Notes under the pieces: model-generated
What the model was told of the DNA's origin: nothing
Seen by the model: only the letters and a program-made list of their open reading frames with translations
Database searches by the model: none
Position numbers and translations under genes: made by a program
Assembly (NCBI GenBank): GCA_009823505.1
Contig: VZQC01007129.1
Span: 116,669-180,668 of the forward strand
Origin: Rhizomys pruinosus
Taxonomy: Eukaryota > Chordata > Mammalia > Rodentia > Spalacidae
Direction of reading: 5' to 3'
DNA length: 64,000 nucleotides
Shown: one piece after another, positions 1-12,831 of the stretch
Numbering within the stretch: the stretch's first letter is position 1
Layout: every line of letters begins with the position of its first letter

Positions 1-17
1 AACTTTTTTGATCATTT

Positions 18-132
18 TTGCTTTGAGATCGGGTCTCATGCAGCCTGGGCTGTTCCTTATGTTTGCAGGGATGACCCTGAACTCCTGGTAACATGATAAT
101 ACCCCTCTGTCTCACACTGCCATGCTTGGCTT
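18..132 (-). repeat. Degenerate B1-like SINE, antisense
   Basis: The plus strand follows the reverse complement of B1: a 'gagatcgggtctca' block, a 'cctgggctg' block and a final 'catgcttggct'. It is strongly mutated, so this is an old copy. B1 is a 7SL-derived SINE moved by L1 enzymes. Confidence 0.6.
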
Positions 133-152
133 CAAAATTTTAAATATATTGG

Positions 153-358
153 GACTGGGTAGCTGGGTCAATGTTAAGAGAAAGGGCTGCTCTTGAGGCG
201 ATTTGGTTCCCAGCTTTAATATGGTGGCTAATTGTCCATAATGTAACTCCAGTTCCATGGAATCCAATGCCCTCTTCTGGCCTCCAAGGGCATGTCATGC
301 ACACCAGGGTAACATACACCCAGCTAAAACACACACATAAAGTAAAAAAATAAATTTT
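153..358 (+). repeat. B2 SINE, sense, old
   Basis: The tRNA-like head is degraded ('gttaagagaaagggctgctctt'-like). It is followed by the B2 body 'aactccagttccatggaatcc' region, 'ccctcttctggcctcc' and an A-rich tail. The two short overlapping open frames here are products of the repeat and not genes. Confidence 0.8.
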
Positions 359-3300
359 AAAAATTTAAAAAAATTCACATATTACATTTTTCTTAGCTTT
401 AAGATTTTTTTTATTATTATCTACTATAGTTTATGGTGCAGGGAACAGAACACATGTATTAAATACATGTGCTTAAAACAACTTTGGAATTTAAGAGGCA
501 AATGCTTTGGCCACCACTAATCTTTTTGCTTTTAAAGAAAAATCCATTTACATTATGTCAGTTTTGTATTTAAAAAAAAATTACTGGATGTCTTGTGTTG
601 TGCTGAGACTTTTGTGGGCATTCTTAATTAACCTAGGAGATACATAAGATTTGTTTTTACAGATGGGGAGAGTGAAATTTACAGAATGTGCGGTTTGTTC
701 AGGGTAAAACACTAGTAATTGAAGAGATGGAATTCCACAACAGACGTATGATATCGCAACGTTCATGCCTTGAACACTGATATGGTCACATGTGTTCAGT
801 AAGATTTATTTGATTCCTTTCCTCTTTTCTCCACTTCTTATCTTTGTAAAAGCTTCTAAGCATAACCCCTGCGGGTTTTCTAACTTCCTCCATGTCCATA
901 TTTTGCTCATAAAAACATAAAGTAACAATGTAAAGGCTTCTGCAGAAAATTCTAAATTGGGAAGATATTTGAATGGAAATTGACCTTGGAAGATATTTGA
1001 ATACCCCTTCCATTGATTCTTGCTTGTGTTGCCTAGTTTCCAGTTACAAAGGCTTGGTTCTGGCCACACCCACCATTCTTTCTGTGATGCTATCTGCTGC
1101 CACCCTTGTCTCTGCCCAACAGTTCTTCTGTGCTGTCTTCTATTCTATTGCCATTCTATAAACCAAATGTCTAATGGCTTGCTCTATGAAGATTTCTCCA
1201 GTGTCTTTCAAAGCTGATTTCTGGCTTTCAGTGTTGCTCACATAGTCATTGGAAAAGTTCTAGATTTTACCATTGTTCAGATGACTTTAGGTGAATCACC
1301 TGTGTTCCTGTGTGCTGGGTTGACTCTAAGCTTACTAAGGTATAGGAAAACATTTTACTCATCTTTCTAACTACAGTCTTCACAGTGGCTGAAACACAGT
1401 AGTTAATTAAGTTTTATTACTTGAATCCAATTAGTGTCTGTAAGGTTATATTACTGGTTTTAAATTTTTAGCTTTTTTGAAAACAGTAACAACAACCTTA
1501 AGAGTTGCAAGCTAATTTTGGCTTTTTCTTATTATATGTTAACATATATTCAAAATTACAATTTAAGAAGCTTGAATAAACATGAAAAACCAATTTGCTT
1601 CCCTATATGTAACCATAAAATTGATTTTTGACCTTCTACGGAGTTCTCTAAATATTGTTTGAGGGCGAATAATAGTTCTTCATGTACCTCATCTTGGCCT
1701 GTAAAATCAAATATACTAAATTAACATTTGTAATTAGCTTTTATATTCTTGAGTTTAGTAGTATATATTCACTTAAATAAATTGAATTTAAAAGAGCAAT
1801 TAAGCACTGCATTTATAAAGTCAAATTTGGATTGATTTTCTTTTCTCTTCAACCCTGTGTGCTTTATCAATGACAGTAATTTGCATTCCCATTATTAATT
1901 TAGGTCATTCACCAACTTAAATTAGGTATTTATTGACAGTTAGTCAGTAATCATGTCTATGTGGCATTAGAGTTTGTCCAAACCAGGCTTCATGAGCCTC
2001 TCTGTAAAGACTATACTTTGACTTTTTACAATATAATGAATAAATTTCAAGACATTAAGAGATACAGAGTAGACAAAATGGGATTTTTATTTGTTGCTTC
2101 TGATTGTATGTCATAATAAATAATATCCAGAAGTTTCTGTTTCAGGATATCAAGGCACCGTAGTTCAGTTGTCTTGGTGAGTTTGGGTGTCAGGTTAGTA
2201 CTGTGTTTTTAATTTTTTGTGTTTAAAGTCACCAGTCTTCTATTGGAAGTTCTTGTTTGAAGCTAATATTTGATCCTGTCCTTACAATGCAGAGGTTATA
2301 GGCCTTTAGAAGACTTATTGTAAAAAAATAGATTTTACTTTATTTGATATATTGCAAAGTAAATTTATCTCTGTTTATAAATAGAGGCACAAATAAGGTA
2401 ATTTCTATAAAGAAGTGTTTTCTCCTGGAAACTTTATAGTCTATGTTCTTCATTATTCCAATATAGCATCTCTCATTTAGAAAATGAGATAGATATATTA
2501 GAGAAGCTTTCTGGAGACAGTAGTTATAGAAGATATAGTTGGTAAATGCCATTGAATTTTTTCAAGAAAAGACTTTGTGATGCAAGTCTGTTTTGGAATG
2601 CAATCCTTCAGGCTTGATATGGAGGCCACTATGCTCAATGATAGCACCTTTGCCCTTGTGAACTATCAGCAACTGTGCTTACACAGTAATTCTTCATCTA
2701 GAATGGGGAAGGGACTTGGAGGTCATGTCTTTGGTAAGGACTTATAGGTAGTTAAAAGTTGTTCGGAGAGATTTATTTCTTCAGTATTGTAGTCACATGT
2801 AAATTGCCATGCTCCTGTAAGTAACCCCTGTGTACATGTCCCTGTGTAAGACCTCAGTTCAACATGCTGCTTCACCAAGTTACACTTGTATGGAATTGTA
2901 TTGTTTCTGACATTGGTGTCCTATCTGAGGTGAATTTGTTCACATCTCTTCAGAAAATCTCCACACAATGGCAGCATCTTTTTCAACTTCATGAATGAGA
3001 TTTCCACCAGGATCTCTCAGAGGATGAGTACATATCTCTGAAATGGTTGGTTTCCTCACTCACATAACTTAATGAAGAAAAACTTTGACCAATAATTAGG
3101 TAAGTGTTAGGTTCCTTTGCCAGTATATATAGACGATAACATTATTGTTTTATTTTAAAACCATTTTCAATGATGTTTTCACCCTACACAAGTTGAAAAC
3201 AGGGCTCTTCTAGTAAGTAATAGCCTATGAGCTACTATTTGGACATAATTTGTGATAGGCTTTGCCTTTTAATTTCTGTGGGAGATACAAATTAGATTCT

Positions 3301-3479
3301 GATAATGTGATAAGAAAAACAAACAACATTGGAGAATGTCAAAACTTTCCTCTTTTGAGTATTTGCTGTAGAAGAAAGAAGTCAAGTATTTACCACTTAA
3401 TTACAGGGCCTTATCTTTAGGACTGCAGTTTGAAACAGGTTTTCTGACCAGACAAAGGAGGTTCCACTTTTTGGCTAGT
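359..3479. other. AT-rich stretch, nothing recognised
   Basis: About 3.1 kb of AT-rich sequence with stops in all frames. The longest open frames are under 90 codons, overlap on both strands and show no recognisable motif. I saw no gene, tandem repeat or young mobile element. Confidence 0.5.
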
Positions 3480-3645
3480 TAATAGCTCTCTGTCCCTGGA
3501 GAAGTGCTCATCTTCTTTAAGTGTCTTTTCTCACTTGTGTAATGTTGCAGAAATTAGTTTGAAGATTAACATGAATTAGGACTATAAATACTCAAAATAA
3601 ATTATATAGCATGTAGCAAGTCCTCAAAATATTTATTGTCTTTAT
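3480..3645 (+). repeat. MIR-like ancient SINE remnant
   Basis: The order of blocks follows the MIR core and tail: 'tcacttgtgtaatg', then 'gaagattaacatgaatta', then 'tatagcatgtagcaagtcc' and 'tcaaaatatttattgtc'. Divergence is high, as expected for a mammal-wide element, so the borders are approximate. Confidence 0.5.
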
Positions 3646-4167
3646 ATTCATACAAGTACAATCCTAAAATAATTTTAAAGCATTTCACACAATGTGCAAC
3701 ATAAATTTGTCTTACAAATTCTCTTTAAGAAAATAGCAACATAAAAGTCACACCTTGTTTTTACATGTTTTACAAAAGTACCCTGCTAGGAAGAGGACTG
3801 TGAATCTAAGCCTCAACTCTAAAAAAGCAAATAGACTTTATAAGAACTGCATTTTTGAATAAGATCAGAGGACAGACCTCTTCTTACTTTTTCCTTATTT
3901 GTAATGGGCACATGCCATTCTGATACATGTAATACAGTTTACTAACCAAAGCACTTGCCACCTATTTTACATCATGGAACTCCATGTGTACATTTAGAAC
4001 CTTTCATAATAAAGGCAGAAGCAAATAAATTTTATTGTGTTATTTGAAAAGTTTTTTTTTTTTTAATTCAAGTTTCTTTAATACCCAGTGTGTTCTTACC
4101 AAGAATAGTATAGCTTTCCAATCAGTAATCAAAATAGTTCAGTGCTGATTTAAATCCTTCAAAACTC

Positions 4168-4310
4168 TATTTTTTTTTTTTTTTTTTTTTTTTGTAATTA
4201 CTGAGAGAGCGTCTCACTCTGTTGCTTAGGGAGAATTTGAATGTGTCAAAATTCTGCCTCAGCCTTTCAAGTTTTGGTGTTACTGGCATGAGCCACCACA
4301 CAGGGAGGTC
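4168..4310 (-). repeat. Old B1-like SINE, antisense
   Basis: A T-rich start (the reversed A tail) is followed by 'gagagcgtctcactctgtt', a degraded middle, 'tctgcctcagcctttcaag' and 'catgagccaccacac'. This is the reverse complement of an Alu/B1-type monomer, heavily diverged. Confidence 0.65.
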
Positions 4311-4423
4311 TTTTTCTTTGTCTTAGGGCTCTTCAAAAATCGAAGAGCTAGTGTCCTGTTACTGCTTCAAACGAATAGATTTTTTTTTTTTACTTTTTTA
4401 AGTTATTTAAAATAGCGTGAAAC

Positions 4424-4691
4424 GGGGCTGGAGAGATGGCCTAGCGGTTAAGAGCGCCAACCGCTCTTGCAGAGGACCCGGGTTCGATCCCCAGCACCCA
4501 CATGGCGGCCAAGAACCGTCTGAAACTCCAATTCCAGGAGAACTCCAGTTCCAGGGGAATCCGACACCCTCTTCTGACCTCCGCGGCATTGCACGACACG
4601 GGTGCACAGACCTGCAATGCAGACAGTACATTCATACACATACAGAAATTAAAAAAAAAAAATTAAACAATTAAAAAAAATAAAATAAAAT
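4424..4691 (+). repeat. B2 SINE, sense, young, with TSD
   Basis: Full-length B2 with a clear tRNA-like head (A box at 'tagcggttaagagc', B box 'gggttcgatccc'). The copy is flanked by a perfect 15-bp target-site duplication, 'aaaatagcgtgaaac', at 4409-4423 and 4692-4706. The body carries a tandem duplication of about 17 bp ('aactccaattccaggag' then 'aactccagttccagggg') shared with the copies at 38683 and 63186. Several overlapping open frames on both strands come from the element and are not genes. Confidence 0.95.
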
Positions 4692-5130
4692 AAAATAGCG
4701 TGAAACTATTAGCTTATAATTTCAGAGACTAGGAATCAGATAAAGTTCGTAAAAGCTGAAATCTAGGTGCATCTAAGCTGTGTTCCATTTAGAAGCTCTG
4801 GAGGTCTATCTTTTTCCTTGCACTACCAAGCTTCTGGCAGTTGTCCACACTGCTTGCTCCTGGACTGTTTCATCTTCAAGGACATTACTGTGGCATTTCC
4901 AGATATATCTTTGCTCTTCTTGGATTCCTTTTTATTTGGGATTACTTTGTAACTGCCTGAATATTACAGGGTTACTTCCTGTCTCAAGACCCTTAATATC
5001 ATTGTACCTATAAAATCTCTTTTGCAAATATCTAGGTTTTAATGAGTGAACATCTATGCGAAACTGTTTATTCAGTGTATTAAAGCCACCTCAGTAGTCT
5101 CTTTCTTTGGATATATTATTACTATTCACT

Positions 5131-5275
5131 GTGTGGTGGTGCACACCTTTAATCCCAGCTCTCAGGAGGCAGAGGCAGAGGCAGGGGGATCTCTGTGAGT
5201 TCAAGGCCAGCCTGGTCTCCATAGTGAGTTGCAGGTTAGCTGGGGCTACAGGAGACCCTGTCTCAAAAATAAAAG
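5131..5275 (+). repeat. B1 SINE, sense
   Basis: Starts 'gtgtggtggtgcacacc', continues through 'aatcccagct', 'gagttcaaggccagcctgg' and ends 'gaccctgtctcaaaaa'. These are the B1 monomer landmarks in order. The first few bases of the consensus are missing. Confidence 0.9.
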
Positions 5276-5479
5276 GAAATGATTTTCATTTAAAGAGGGC
5301 TTTGTTTATCAGTCACATTATCCTTTGTATGATAAATTTAGTAGTTCAACTGAGAGGCTAGTGTTTTTTGAATTTTGGGTAATTCTCTAGGCTACTGTAA
5401 ACCACACATCTATAGGTCATATATTTTAATGAATTCCAACTAACCAGGTGGGGATTATTTTCAGAAGTTTGTCTCTTAA

Positions 5480-5700
5480 TTTTTTTAAATTTATTCTTGT
5501 ATGTGTATGAATGTACTGTCTGCATGTAGGTTTGTGCACCCGTGTCCTGCAATGCAGCGGGGGTCAGAAGAGGGTGTCGGATTCCCCTGGAACTGGAGTC
5601 AAAGATAGTTCTCAGCCACCATGTGGGTGCTGGGGATAGAACCCAGGTCCTCTGCAAGAGCAGTTGGTGCTCTTAACTGCTAGGCCATCTCTCCAGCCCC
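5480..5700 (-). repeat. B2 SINE, antisense
   Basis: Reads in reverse from a T-rich tail through 'gaatgtactgtctgcatg', 'cccctggaactggagtc' and 'gtgggtgctgggga' to 'ggccatctctccagcccc'. Imperfect flanking direct repeats ('agaagtttgtctct' and 'agaaatttgtctcc') look like an aged target-site duplication. It lacks the 17-bp internal duplication of the youngest B2 copies in this window. Confidence 0.92.
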
Positions 5701-6027
5701 ATAAAGAAATTTGTCTCCTACACTTATAAGATCCAGTTACTTGGGGAATTTACTTCCCTTTAATGGCCATAATTCACTTAGCATTATTGTACCATCTATA
5801 GATGCTTCTTATATTAAAAATTACTATAATTTGTCTGCTTATTGAGATGTACTCATGCTTCTCATTGGCAAATTATTCAGTGAGTGCGTTGTGGGTACTA
5901 TGATGTCATCATTTCTGTGAATATAAGTTTTACTCTGGTAAACTGCAGGACATCAGGGCAAAGTATCTGGACCTGGGAGTTATTGCCACTTACCATATCG
6001 ATCCTATTTGGTTGTATTATCTACTAA

Positions 6028-6420
6028 CCCATCGTGCTGGACAGTGTTAGTGTCAAGTTGACACACCTGGGTCACTTGGGGAATTGCCTCCATTGAACTG
6101 GCCTGTGGCCATGTCTGTGGGGGTATTTTCTTGATGGTTGAGTGATATTTGGGGGCCCAGCCCACTGTGGGTGGTATCACTCCTGGGAAAATTGTTCTGT
6201 ATTATATAAGAAAGCAGGCTAAGCATGGGCCAGGGAAGAAAGCCAATAAGCAGTGTTCTTCCATGGCCCTGAGTTCCTATGTTGGGCTCCTAAATGATGA
6301 ACTGCAACCTGGAAGATGCACAGTAAATAATGCACAGTAAAAAAACCTCCCCAAGTTGGTATTGGTCAGAGTGTTTTGTCACAGCAACTGAAGACAAACT
6401 AGAACACACATCAAGTCCTG
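6028..6420 (+). mobile_element. URR1-like rodent repeat (nonautonomous DNA transposon type)
   Basis: Recognisable blocks in order: 'gtgtcaagttgacacac', 'ggcctgtggccatgtctgtg', 'cattttcttgatggttga'-like sequence, 'gcccagcccactgtgggtgg', 'tataagaaagcaggct' and a closing 'tcacagcaactgaagacaaac'. I know this as a widespread rodent repeat, filed from memory as URR1 (hAT-Charlie type). The family name is uncertain, but its status as a repeat is not. Confidence 0.7.
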
Positions 6421-7929
6421 AATTAACAAATACTTTGCAGTTGCAGAGCTTGACTATGACAAAGGGTATAACAGGGTTGAGGGACAAGAAGGGATGTCCA
6501 CATTTCACTTTTTAACTTTGAAACAACCCTTTGAATAATTAAATTTTTTCTATGTGAAGTTCCATGAAAAGAGTTTAAGCATACTAAATAATTCAACTAA
6601 TAAAAGGCAATATGCATAGAGAAATGGTAGCATTAATTTTAAACTGTATTGTCATTGTATTAAGTGCCTTCTTTTCCCTTCCATTATACTTTTTGAAGTT
6701 ATTTTGCTAAGTTAAATACAAACAGCAATCAAGTTGCTATACACCAAAGTCTGCCTGCCAAGTTTACTACACATATGTATGAAATCTCTTTCAGAGCATA
6801 CTAGTCTTCTAAGACAAATGGCTTGATGCTTTCTTCTAGTACATGCATCACTGCCAGACATTTACTTACCTCCTCTAAAACAGTTGCAGAAATGTATCCC
6901 ATGGATGTGAAGACTTTCCCCATGTTCGAGAGACTGTATTCTGACTGGGGAAACTATGATGCTTTATTTCTTCACTGGAATAACATGCCCTGCCTTTGGT
7001 GTTCTCTGGGAAAACATGAAGGGTCAGAACACTTGATTGGAGTAATAGTGGCCATATGAAGTAGCTCATATAAATATTTCCCAGTTACTTCCTGTATGCC
7101 AGTTAATCCTCATAGTAATACTAAGAATAGAAGCTCTATTTTTCACTGGACAAAATATTTCTTCTAATTTGATTACACGAGATGAGTATGTTATCTAGTC
7201 TCTTCAAAATTGTTCTGGCCAGTTTACTGCATAATGCCTTGTGAGGGCCTGGTAGTATCTATCACTCACTCCTTGACATTTCTTGGCCAGCTGCAGCACT
7301 TAATTACCTGGCTGTTACCATTTGGCAGTTTCATTCTGTATGCCCTATAGAACAATGGTTCATGGTATTCTAGCATGATTTTTTATTAGTTATATTTTCA
7401 GAGGCTCTATTATTAATCACCTAGCATTCCTTAAATTTTGAAAGTTAGTATTTCAATACATCTATTTTCAGAGTCACAATTCTATCAATAACACTATGTA
7501 TATCATATTTGTAAATGTAGAGTGGATTTTTGTAAGTTGTTTAACATTGTTTTCCCACTTTATATCAAAAGATGTCATAAATAGTGATGGAATGACAGTA
7601 ACTATTGTAATTTTTGTGTTTCTGTAAGTTTTCTTTTCAAAGGCTACCTAAAGGTAACATGTAGAGTGCACCATTAAATAACTATTCCATATTTTAATTG
7701 TGTAGTATCATTGTTTTATGGGTGTTAAAATCACAAGAAGGCTTGTGTTGAATTTATTCAACCCATTCCAAAGTCTCAATCAGGCTTGATTCTGGGATCT
7801 TTATCTTATAGTATTTGCTATTTGGAGAAATGTCAAGTTAAGGAATAATAATATCCATACAATTGTCTACATACATTAAGAACTTGGAAATAGGTCTTAA
7901 GTTATACTTGCATAATACTTTTCTAGGTA
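6421..7929. other. No gene seen; possible MIR remnant near 7.1 kb
   Basis: AT-rich unique-looking sequence. A short stretch at about 7083-7150 ('ttaatcctcatagtaatac' followed by 'agctctatttttcac') resembles an antisense MIR but is too diverged to call with confidence. Nothing else was recognised. Confidence 0.4.
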
Positions 7930-7958
7930 CCACACACTGACACAGACACAGACACAGT

Positions 7959-7996
<38 letters not shown>

Positions 7997-8010
7997 CACA
8001 TGCACATATA
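7930..8010. repeat. CA microsatellite
   Basis: A pure (CA) run lies at about 7961-7994. It is preceded by degenerate GACACA units and followed by TGCACA units and then unique sequence. Confidence 0.95.
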
Positions 8011-10168
8011 CTTAACTTTGCATACAAGTTTCTTAAATGTAAATGACAATAGTAATTATAGTTATAAAAATTTGAGATGATTAAATTGGTGATATCAATG
8101 AAGAGTATGACCTATTTAAGCATAGAAAGAGTGCAGTGAATGTTTATCATTATTTGGATTAGAATACTCTACCAGTATTTGTCAATATTCCTAAATCCAG
8201 AGCAATACAAGATCTATCAGACCAGAAGGTCATGCTCAATATTTTCAACACAATTTCTACATTATTTAAATATTAAAGAGGTTATTCAGCTTCTCAAAGC
8301 TTGTGTTACTCTTTTGCAGAATAACTCTTTTCTCAGAAAGCATGAAGGGAAAACGTTTTTTTTTAAATTAGTGTCATGTGTATAATAAGAGAAAATTGAT
8401 ACATTTTAGAAACAGTATGTCAGAAAAATGACTAAAAGAAGCCCTCATTAAAGATATCAGTCATTTTCTTTCATTATTAATATAGCAATGCTCCATGGCA
8501 CTACTGAAATATGAATGATGGGAAAACCTAGTAATAAAAGCTAGTAAATGACATGCTTTAGATAGTTATATAGGTTCGCCTATTGTCCATTACATTATTC
8601 ACTGAGTAGACTTTTTTCTTCTGTTTTCCAGCCAGGCACTTTATGTGAGCTTTTATTCCAAATCCTTGCCCGGTTCAAATATACCATGAACTGGAAATCT
8701 GAGAATGAGTGTTATTGAACTGTTTTTAAAGTAAAAAAAAGATGATGAAATTTTTTTAGTGTTTTTATCCCCTGAAAATTCATAAGAGTTTCCTGCATGT
8801 TGAAATACCTGACTCAGTGACCTCTGTTTACTTGGGAAACTCAAGTTTTCACCTTAAAATAATTATTTTTATTTTACCCAAAGATTACTCCCAAGCTGCA
8901 TTGGTATTACTTCTTCTGAGTGTCTGTCTTTCCCAGTCAGTTCTTCATGATTTCGCCCAGCGGGGGCTCACCTAGCAACTGTCAGACCTCTTCTATCTAG
9001 AATAGCTTTTCTCTCTATATTAGAGGCACACCTGCCTTTTAGCCACGGTTCTGGACTATATGGCAGTTTGTTTTTCTTTCTGGGAAAAAGCCAAATACGC
9101 CTGGAGCTTCTTCTTGGATGTCCTTCTTTTCTATGTCAGTTAATCCCTTACTTAGAAGAATCCTGATATTTTAATGATAACGAGGAGAAATCACCTGTTA
9201 AAATCCTTCTCAGCTGGAAAATTTTACAGTCACTTTACAACTTCCTAGCTGCATCAAGTTCTGACTGTGAGCATGCCATTTCATGGGTATATTGATGTTT
9301 GTTTTGTTTACAAAACATATTTGCTAAATTTAACCTATATATCAGCTATAGATTATCAGTTTTCCAATTTCATAGAAATATATGACAAGCAAAAAAAAAC
9401 AATGCTACTGAAATTCCTTTTTTAGATTAATGAATTCTTAGTATGTGAAAACTCATAATTTTTCCAACCCCAGTATGATTGTGACTTAGAATCATGGATT
9501 CATTGTTTGATAGATTGTAATCAAATCCAAATAAAATCCTTCACCATTACAGCATTTTATATACATTGTTTCACTTAATCTTTCATTGACCATAGCAATC
9601 TATTTCAGAGAACAAACCAAGACTACCAGATTTAATTTGTCCCGCACAATGGATAGAAAACAAAATTAGAGTTGGTTTCCAAGTTACCGAACATGCCAGG
9701 GTGCAGGTTTCCCACTCTACTATACCAAAGAAAGAAATCAGATTAGCTCTTGAAGTATGTGAATTCAGTCAGCAGTAAGAAAGTGAGGAGCCCACATTGT
9801 ATAATGTCTGAAACCTGGCATAATAAATGAACAAGTAAGAAGCCTAAATTTGTTTGCAGAACTCAAGTAGATTATCCTCATTGCAATGATAAAGTTTAAC
9901 AGGACACAAATGTGAGTGCTTGTAATGGCCTGGATAGCCTAGAAAACTTTAAATTATTTACCTTGATGGTAATAAATTAATGAAGGATTTTATCAGAATT
10001 GTCATGATTAGAGTGGTAAAATGGAAAAAATTCCTTGAACATACCAGAGTAAGTTTTAAAAAGTAACATAAAAGTGAATTAAATGTATATTATAATTGAG
10101 TTAACAAGACCCTAAACAAGTCAGATAAAATGGACAATTTGTGGAGACAGTGTGTTTAGAGTTATTAT
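8011..10168. other. AT-rich stretch, nothing recognised
   Basis: About 2.1 kb with no open frame above 85 codons on the annotated strands. A faint antisense MIR-like segment may sit near 9545-9660. I saw no gene and no young repeat. Confidence 0.45.
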
Positions 10169-10183
10169 AAGAATGAAAAAGAT

Positions 10184-10802
10184 ATCATTAGTAGGATCAA
10201 AAGGCTATATATTATACTGTTTAAATACCTATATATCTAATTGCATGTGCTTCATTAGTAGGATCGAAAGGTTATGCCTGGACAAGCTGGCTGCCCATGA
10301 AAGAAAACAGCCAGAATTGACTAGAGACCAAGACAACAGCTCCAGAGAAAGTAGACTGTTTTGCTTCTCATCCACCTGTGCTCCTTTTCTAAGCCTAGGG
10401 AACAATCTTGGAAGGAAGAGGGGGCGCTGTAGAATGTAAGGCTGCGATTGGTGTTTAATGGTGAAACTACAAACAATATAAACTGGACACTCATTTGATT
10501 GACTTGATTGAACATACAAGACCCCCCTGCTGGATGGTGGGACCCATGAGCTGTGTGGGTTTGGGCACAACTGCTCGCAAATTGGTTTTACATGAAGGAT
10601 GCTTGTACTCACAGATTATCACTTATTGTTAAAAGAAATGAAAACAAAACAAAACAAAAAAACAGAGAAAGATGCAGAAAAGTTACAGCAGAATGCATGA
10701 TCTGGGATGGGTAGAGGTGGGGTGGGGGGAAGGGAAGGGGATATATGCCTGAACTGAATTGGAAAATGATGTATGAAATACACAAAGCATCAATAAAAAA
10801 AA
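10184..10802 (+). mobile_element. L1 3' UTR fragment, 5'-truncated, with TSD
   Basis: A young L1 insertion containing only 3' UTR. It carries the G-rich polypurine tract 'gggtggggggaagggaag' and ends 'acacaaagcatcaataaa' plus an A tail. A perfect 15-bp target-site duplication, 'aagaatgaaaaagat', flanks it at 10169-10183 and 10803-10817, which proves target-primed insertion. That this sequence is L1 is confirmed by the copy at 13.3 kb, where the same UTR follows the L1 ORF2 terminus. The motif 'cattagtaggatc' occurs twice near its 5' end, 66 bp apart. The 127- and 95-codon open frames over it are not genes. Confidence 0.92.
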
Positions 10803-10817
10803 AAGAATGAAAAAGAT

Positions 10818-12184
10818 GAGAGGATGGTGCTACTGAAATAGGTATTTTAAATAATTGTGGAGATTGTGATAATAATGGTTTAAGCAAGGACAATATAAAA
10901 CAGAACTCTTTGTAGGTGAAAAAAATTAATGAATTTAGAAAATTGTAAGATGATGGTGGCTCAGTGACCTTGGTATGCCCAGTGGGCTACTGCACTGGTG
11001 GAGGAACCCAGCTCACTTGCTGGCTGATGACAAGAGAGAAAAAATAGTAATCTCCAAGCATTTAACAACATCCAAGATTGGTATTCTCATGTTTATTTAG
11101 TTATGTTTTATTCAAACATTTATGTACCCAACTTGAGCTCTTAAATTTAACCTGTGAACAGAAACATTTGTAAATACAATATGTAAATTTTAGGATAAAA
11201 ATAATGTGAAAAGAAGCACAGATGGGATATTCTTTTCTGGAATCATGAGAACATTCATTTTCCAAAAACTTCATTTCAGCTATTTTCAGCAGGGATATCA
11301 TCTGCATGTCATATTTATGCTCCTAAACCCTCTTCTTAAGACTTGGCTTTTCAATTTTAAAGTAATAAATAGCCTTAACTTACAATGCATAAAATTATGG
11401 TTTGAAGATGTGGACCCAGTTATCTTTCACCCCCTATACATCTATTATGTACTCTAGATGCTACCAGGATTACAAAGACTTTCCCTGAATTCAGAACCTA
11501 AGCTCATTGTATAATCCTTTTGTTTTGTTTGGATGCTGTCCTGATGTGAGAGGAGGAAGAATGTTTGAAGATCCCCAATAGCATTAAAAAAAAAAAAAAA
11601 GATTCTCAACATGAGGAGAACATTTAACTTTTAAATTTTGGCCCCAACCTTACAAACAAAAGAATAAATACGTTAAATGTTGATCTTAGAAGAAGCTAAG
11701 CTTGGAAAATATCACTTCCATCTTTGAGCAGTACCACCTGTTTCTTCTACTCTTGTCCAGTTCTCTGCAACTAAAACTTTTAGGAAAGATGGCTTAGATA
11801 AGCTTCATGATTAAACTACACAGTTGCTGTTCTGAAAAAAACAGAGAGGCAAGGTTCTCGAACCTCTCATGTCTAGATGAATGTGTGATCCACAGATTAA
11901 CAGAGATTGATATTAACATACCACTTAGCTGTTTATTGGCTTAAGGTGAAAGTGGATACATTTTGTTTTCTCAAACATGTGAAATTGTCTGAGAAGGGTA
12001 ACAGAAAAGAATTAGGAGTGACTGTAACTAGGGCTCTGCTTTCCTCTATTGTTTAATTCTAAAGACCTAGCTGATCAAACTTTTGATCCCTAAGAAATGC
12101 ACATTGTGCAATTATTTTCTTAAGTAATTTTAATTGATTTTGAGACTTTGAGTATTTTAATATTCAAAACTAAAATAGTGTACT
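10818..12184. other. No feature recognised
   Basis: AT-rich sequence with one A run near 11590. Short overlapping open frames only; no gene or repeat was recognised by eye. Confidence 0.4.
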
Positions 12185-12402
12185 TTATTTTTTATAATTT
12201 TCTATGTATATGAATATTTTGGCTCCATGTATGCAAGTGCATCTGCATTGTGCAAAGCTGGCAAAAGCCAGAAGATGAAATTGGATATCTTGGAACTGGA
12301 GTTAACAATGGTTCTTAGGCATCATGTGCAGGCTAGGAACCAAACCCAGGTCCTCTGCAAAAGCAGACAGTGTTTGTAAACCTTCAACAACGTCTCCAAC
12401 CC
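12185..12402 (-). repeat. B2-type SINE, antisense, old
   Basis: Degenerate reverse-strand B2: 'ttggaactggagttaacaatgg', 'catgtgcaggctaggaacc', 'aggtcctctgcaaaagcag' and 'acgtctccaacccc'. Borders are approximate. Confidence 0.75.
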
Positions 12403-12831
12403 CATACAATATATCTTAATAATACTCAGACTACCTCCCTCAGACCCAGTCTCTGTCTCTCAGATCCACCTCCACCTTCCTATCCCAGGCCCTCACATCT
12501 TATCTTCTACCTTTTAAGGCCTATTGTGGTTAACTTGTGTTCCCCCAAATGGTCTTCTGGATGGCTCCATCCCCTAGAGCCTGAAAAACTTATCTATTGA
12601 CAAGCCCTTAAAGAAGACTGACTCTCCCCTCAATGAAGCTATTAGTTGCCAGTAGTTCCTCAGCTAGGTCTGGAGTTTTTTTTCCGTCTTCCCAATCCAT
12701 GTTGGGATTTTTGTCTGGCTTTGACTTGTAGAGATCTTATATATGCTGTACAGATCTTTTGTATGCTGTAAAAGCACTGTGCGCTCATGTGTATAGCTTC
12801 CTTGTCTTTTCCAGAAAACATTATCTTCTTG

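Noticed and set aside
4424..4500. tRNA gene with A and B boxes
   Set aside because: The promoter boxes are those of the tRNA-like head of a B2 SINE, and the body and target duplication confirm the SINE.
10229..10612. 127-codon minus-strand open frame
   Set aside because: It lies inside the L1 3' UTR, antisense to it, and similar UTR copies at 40.8 and 51.3 kb do not keep it open.
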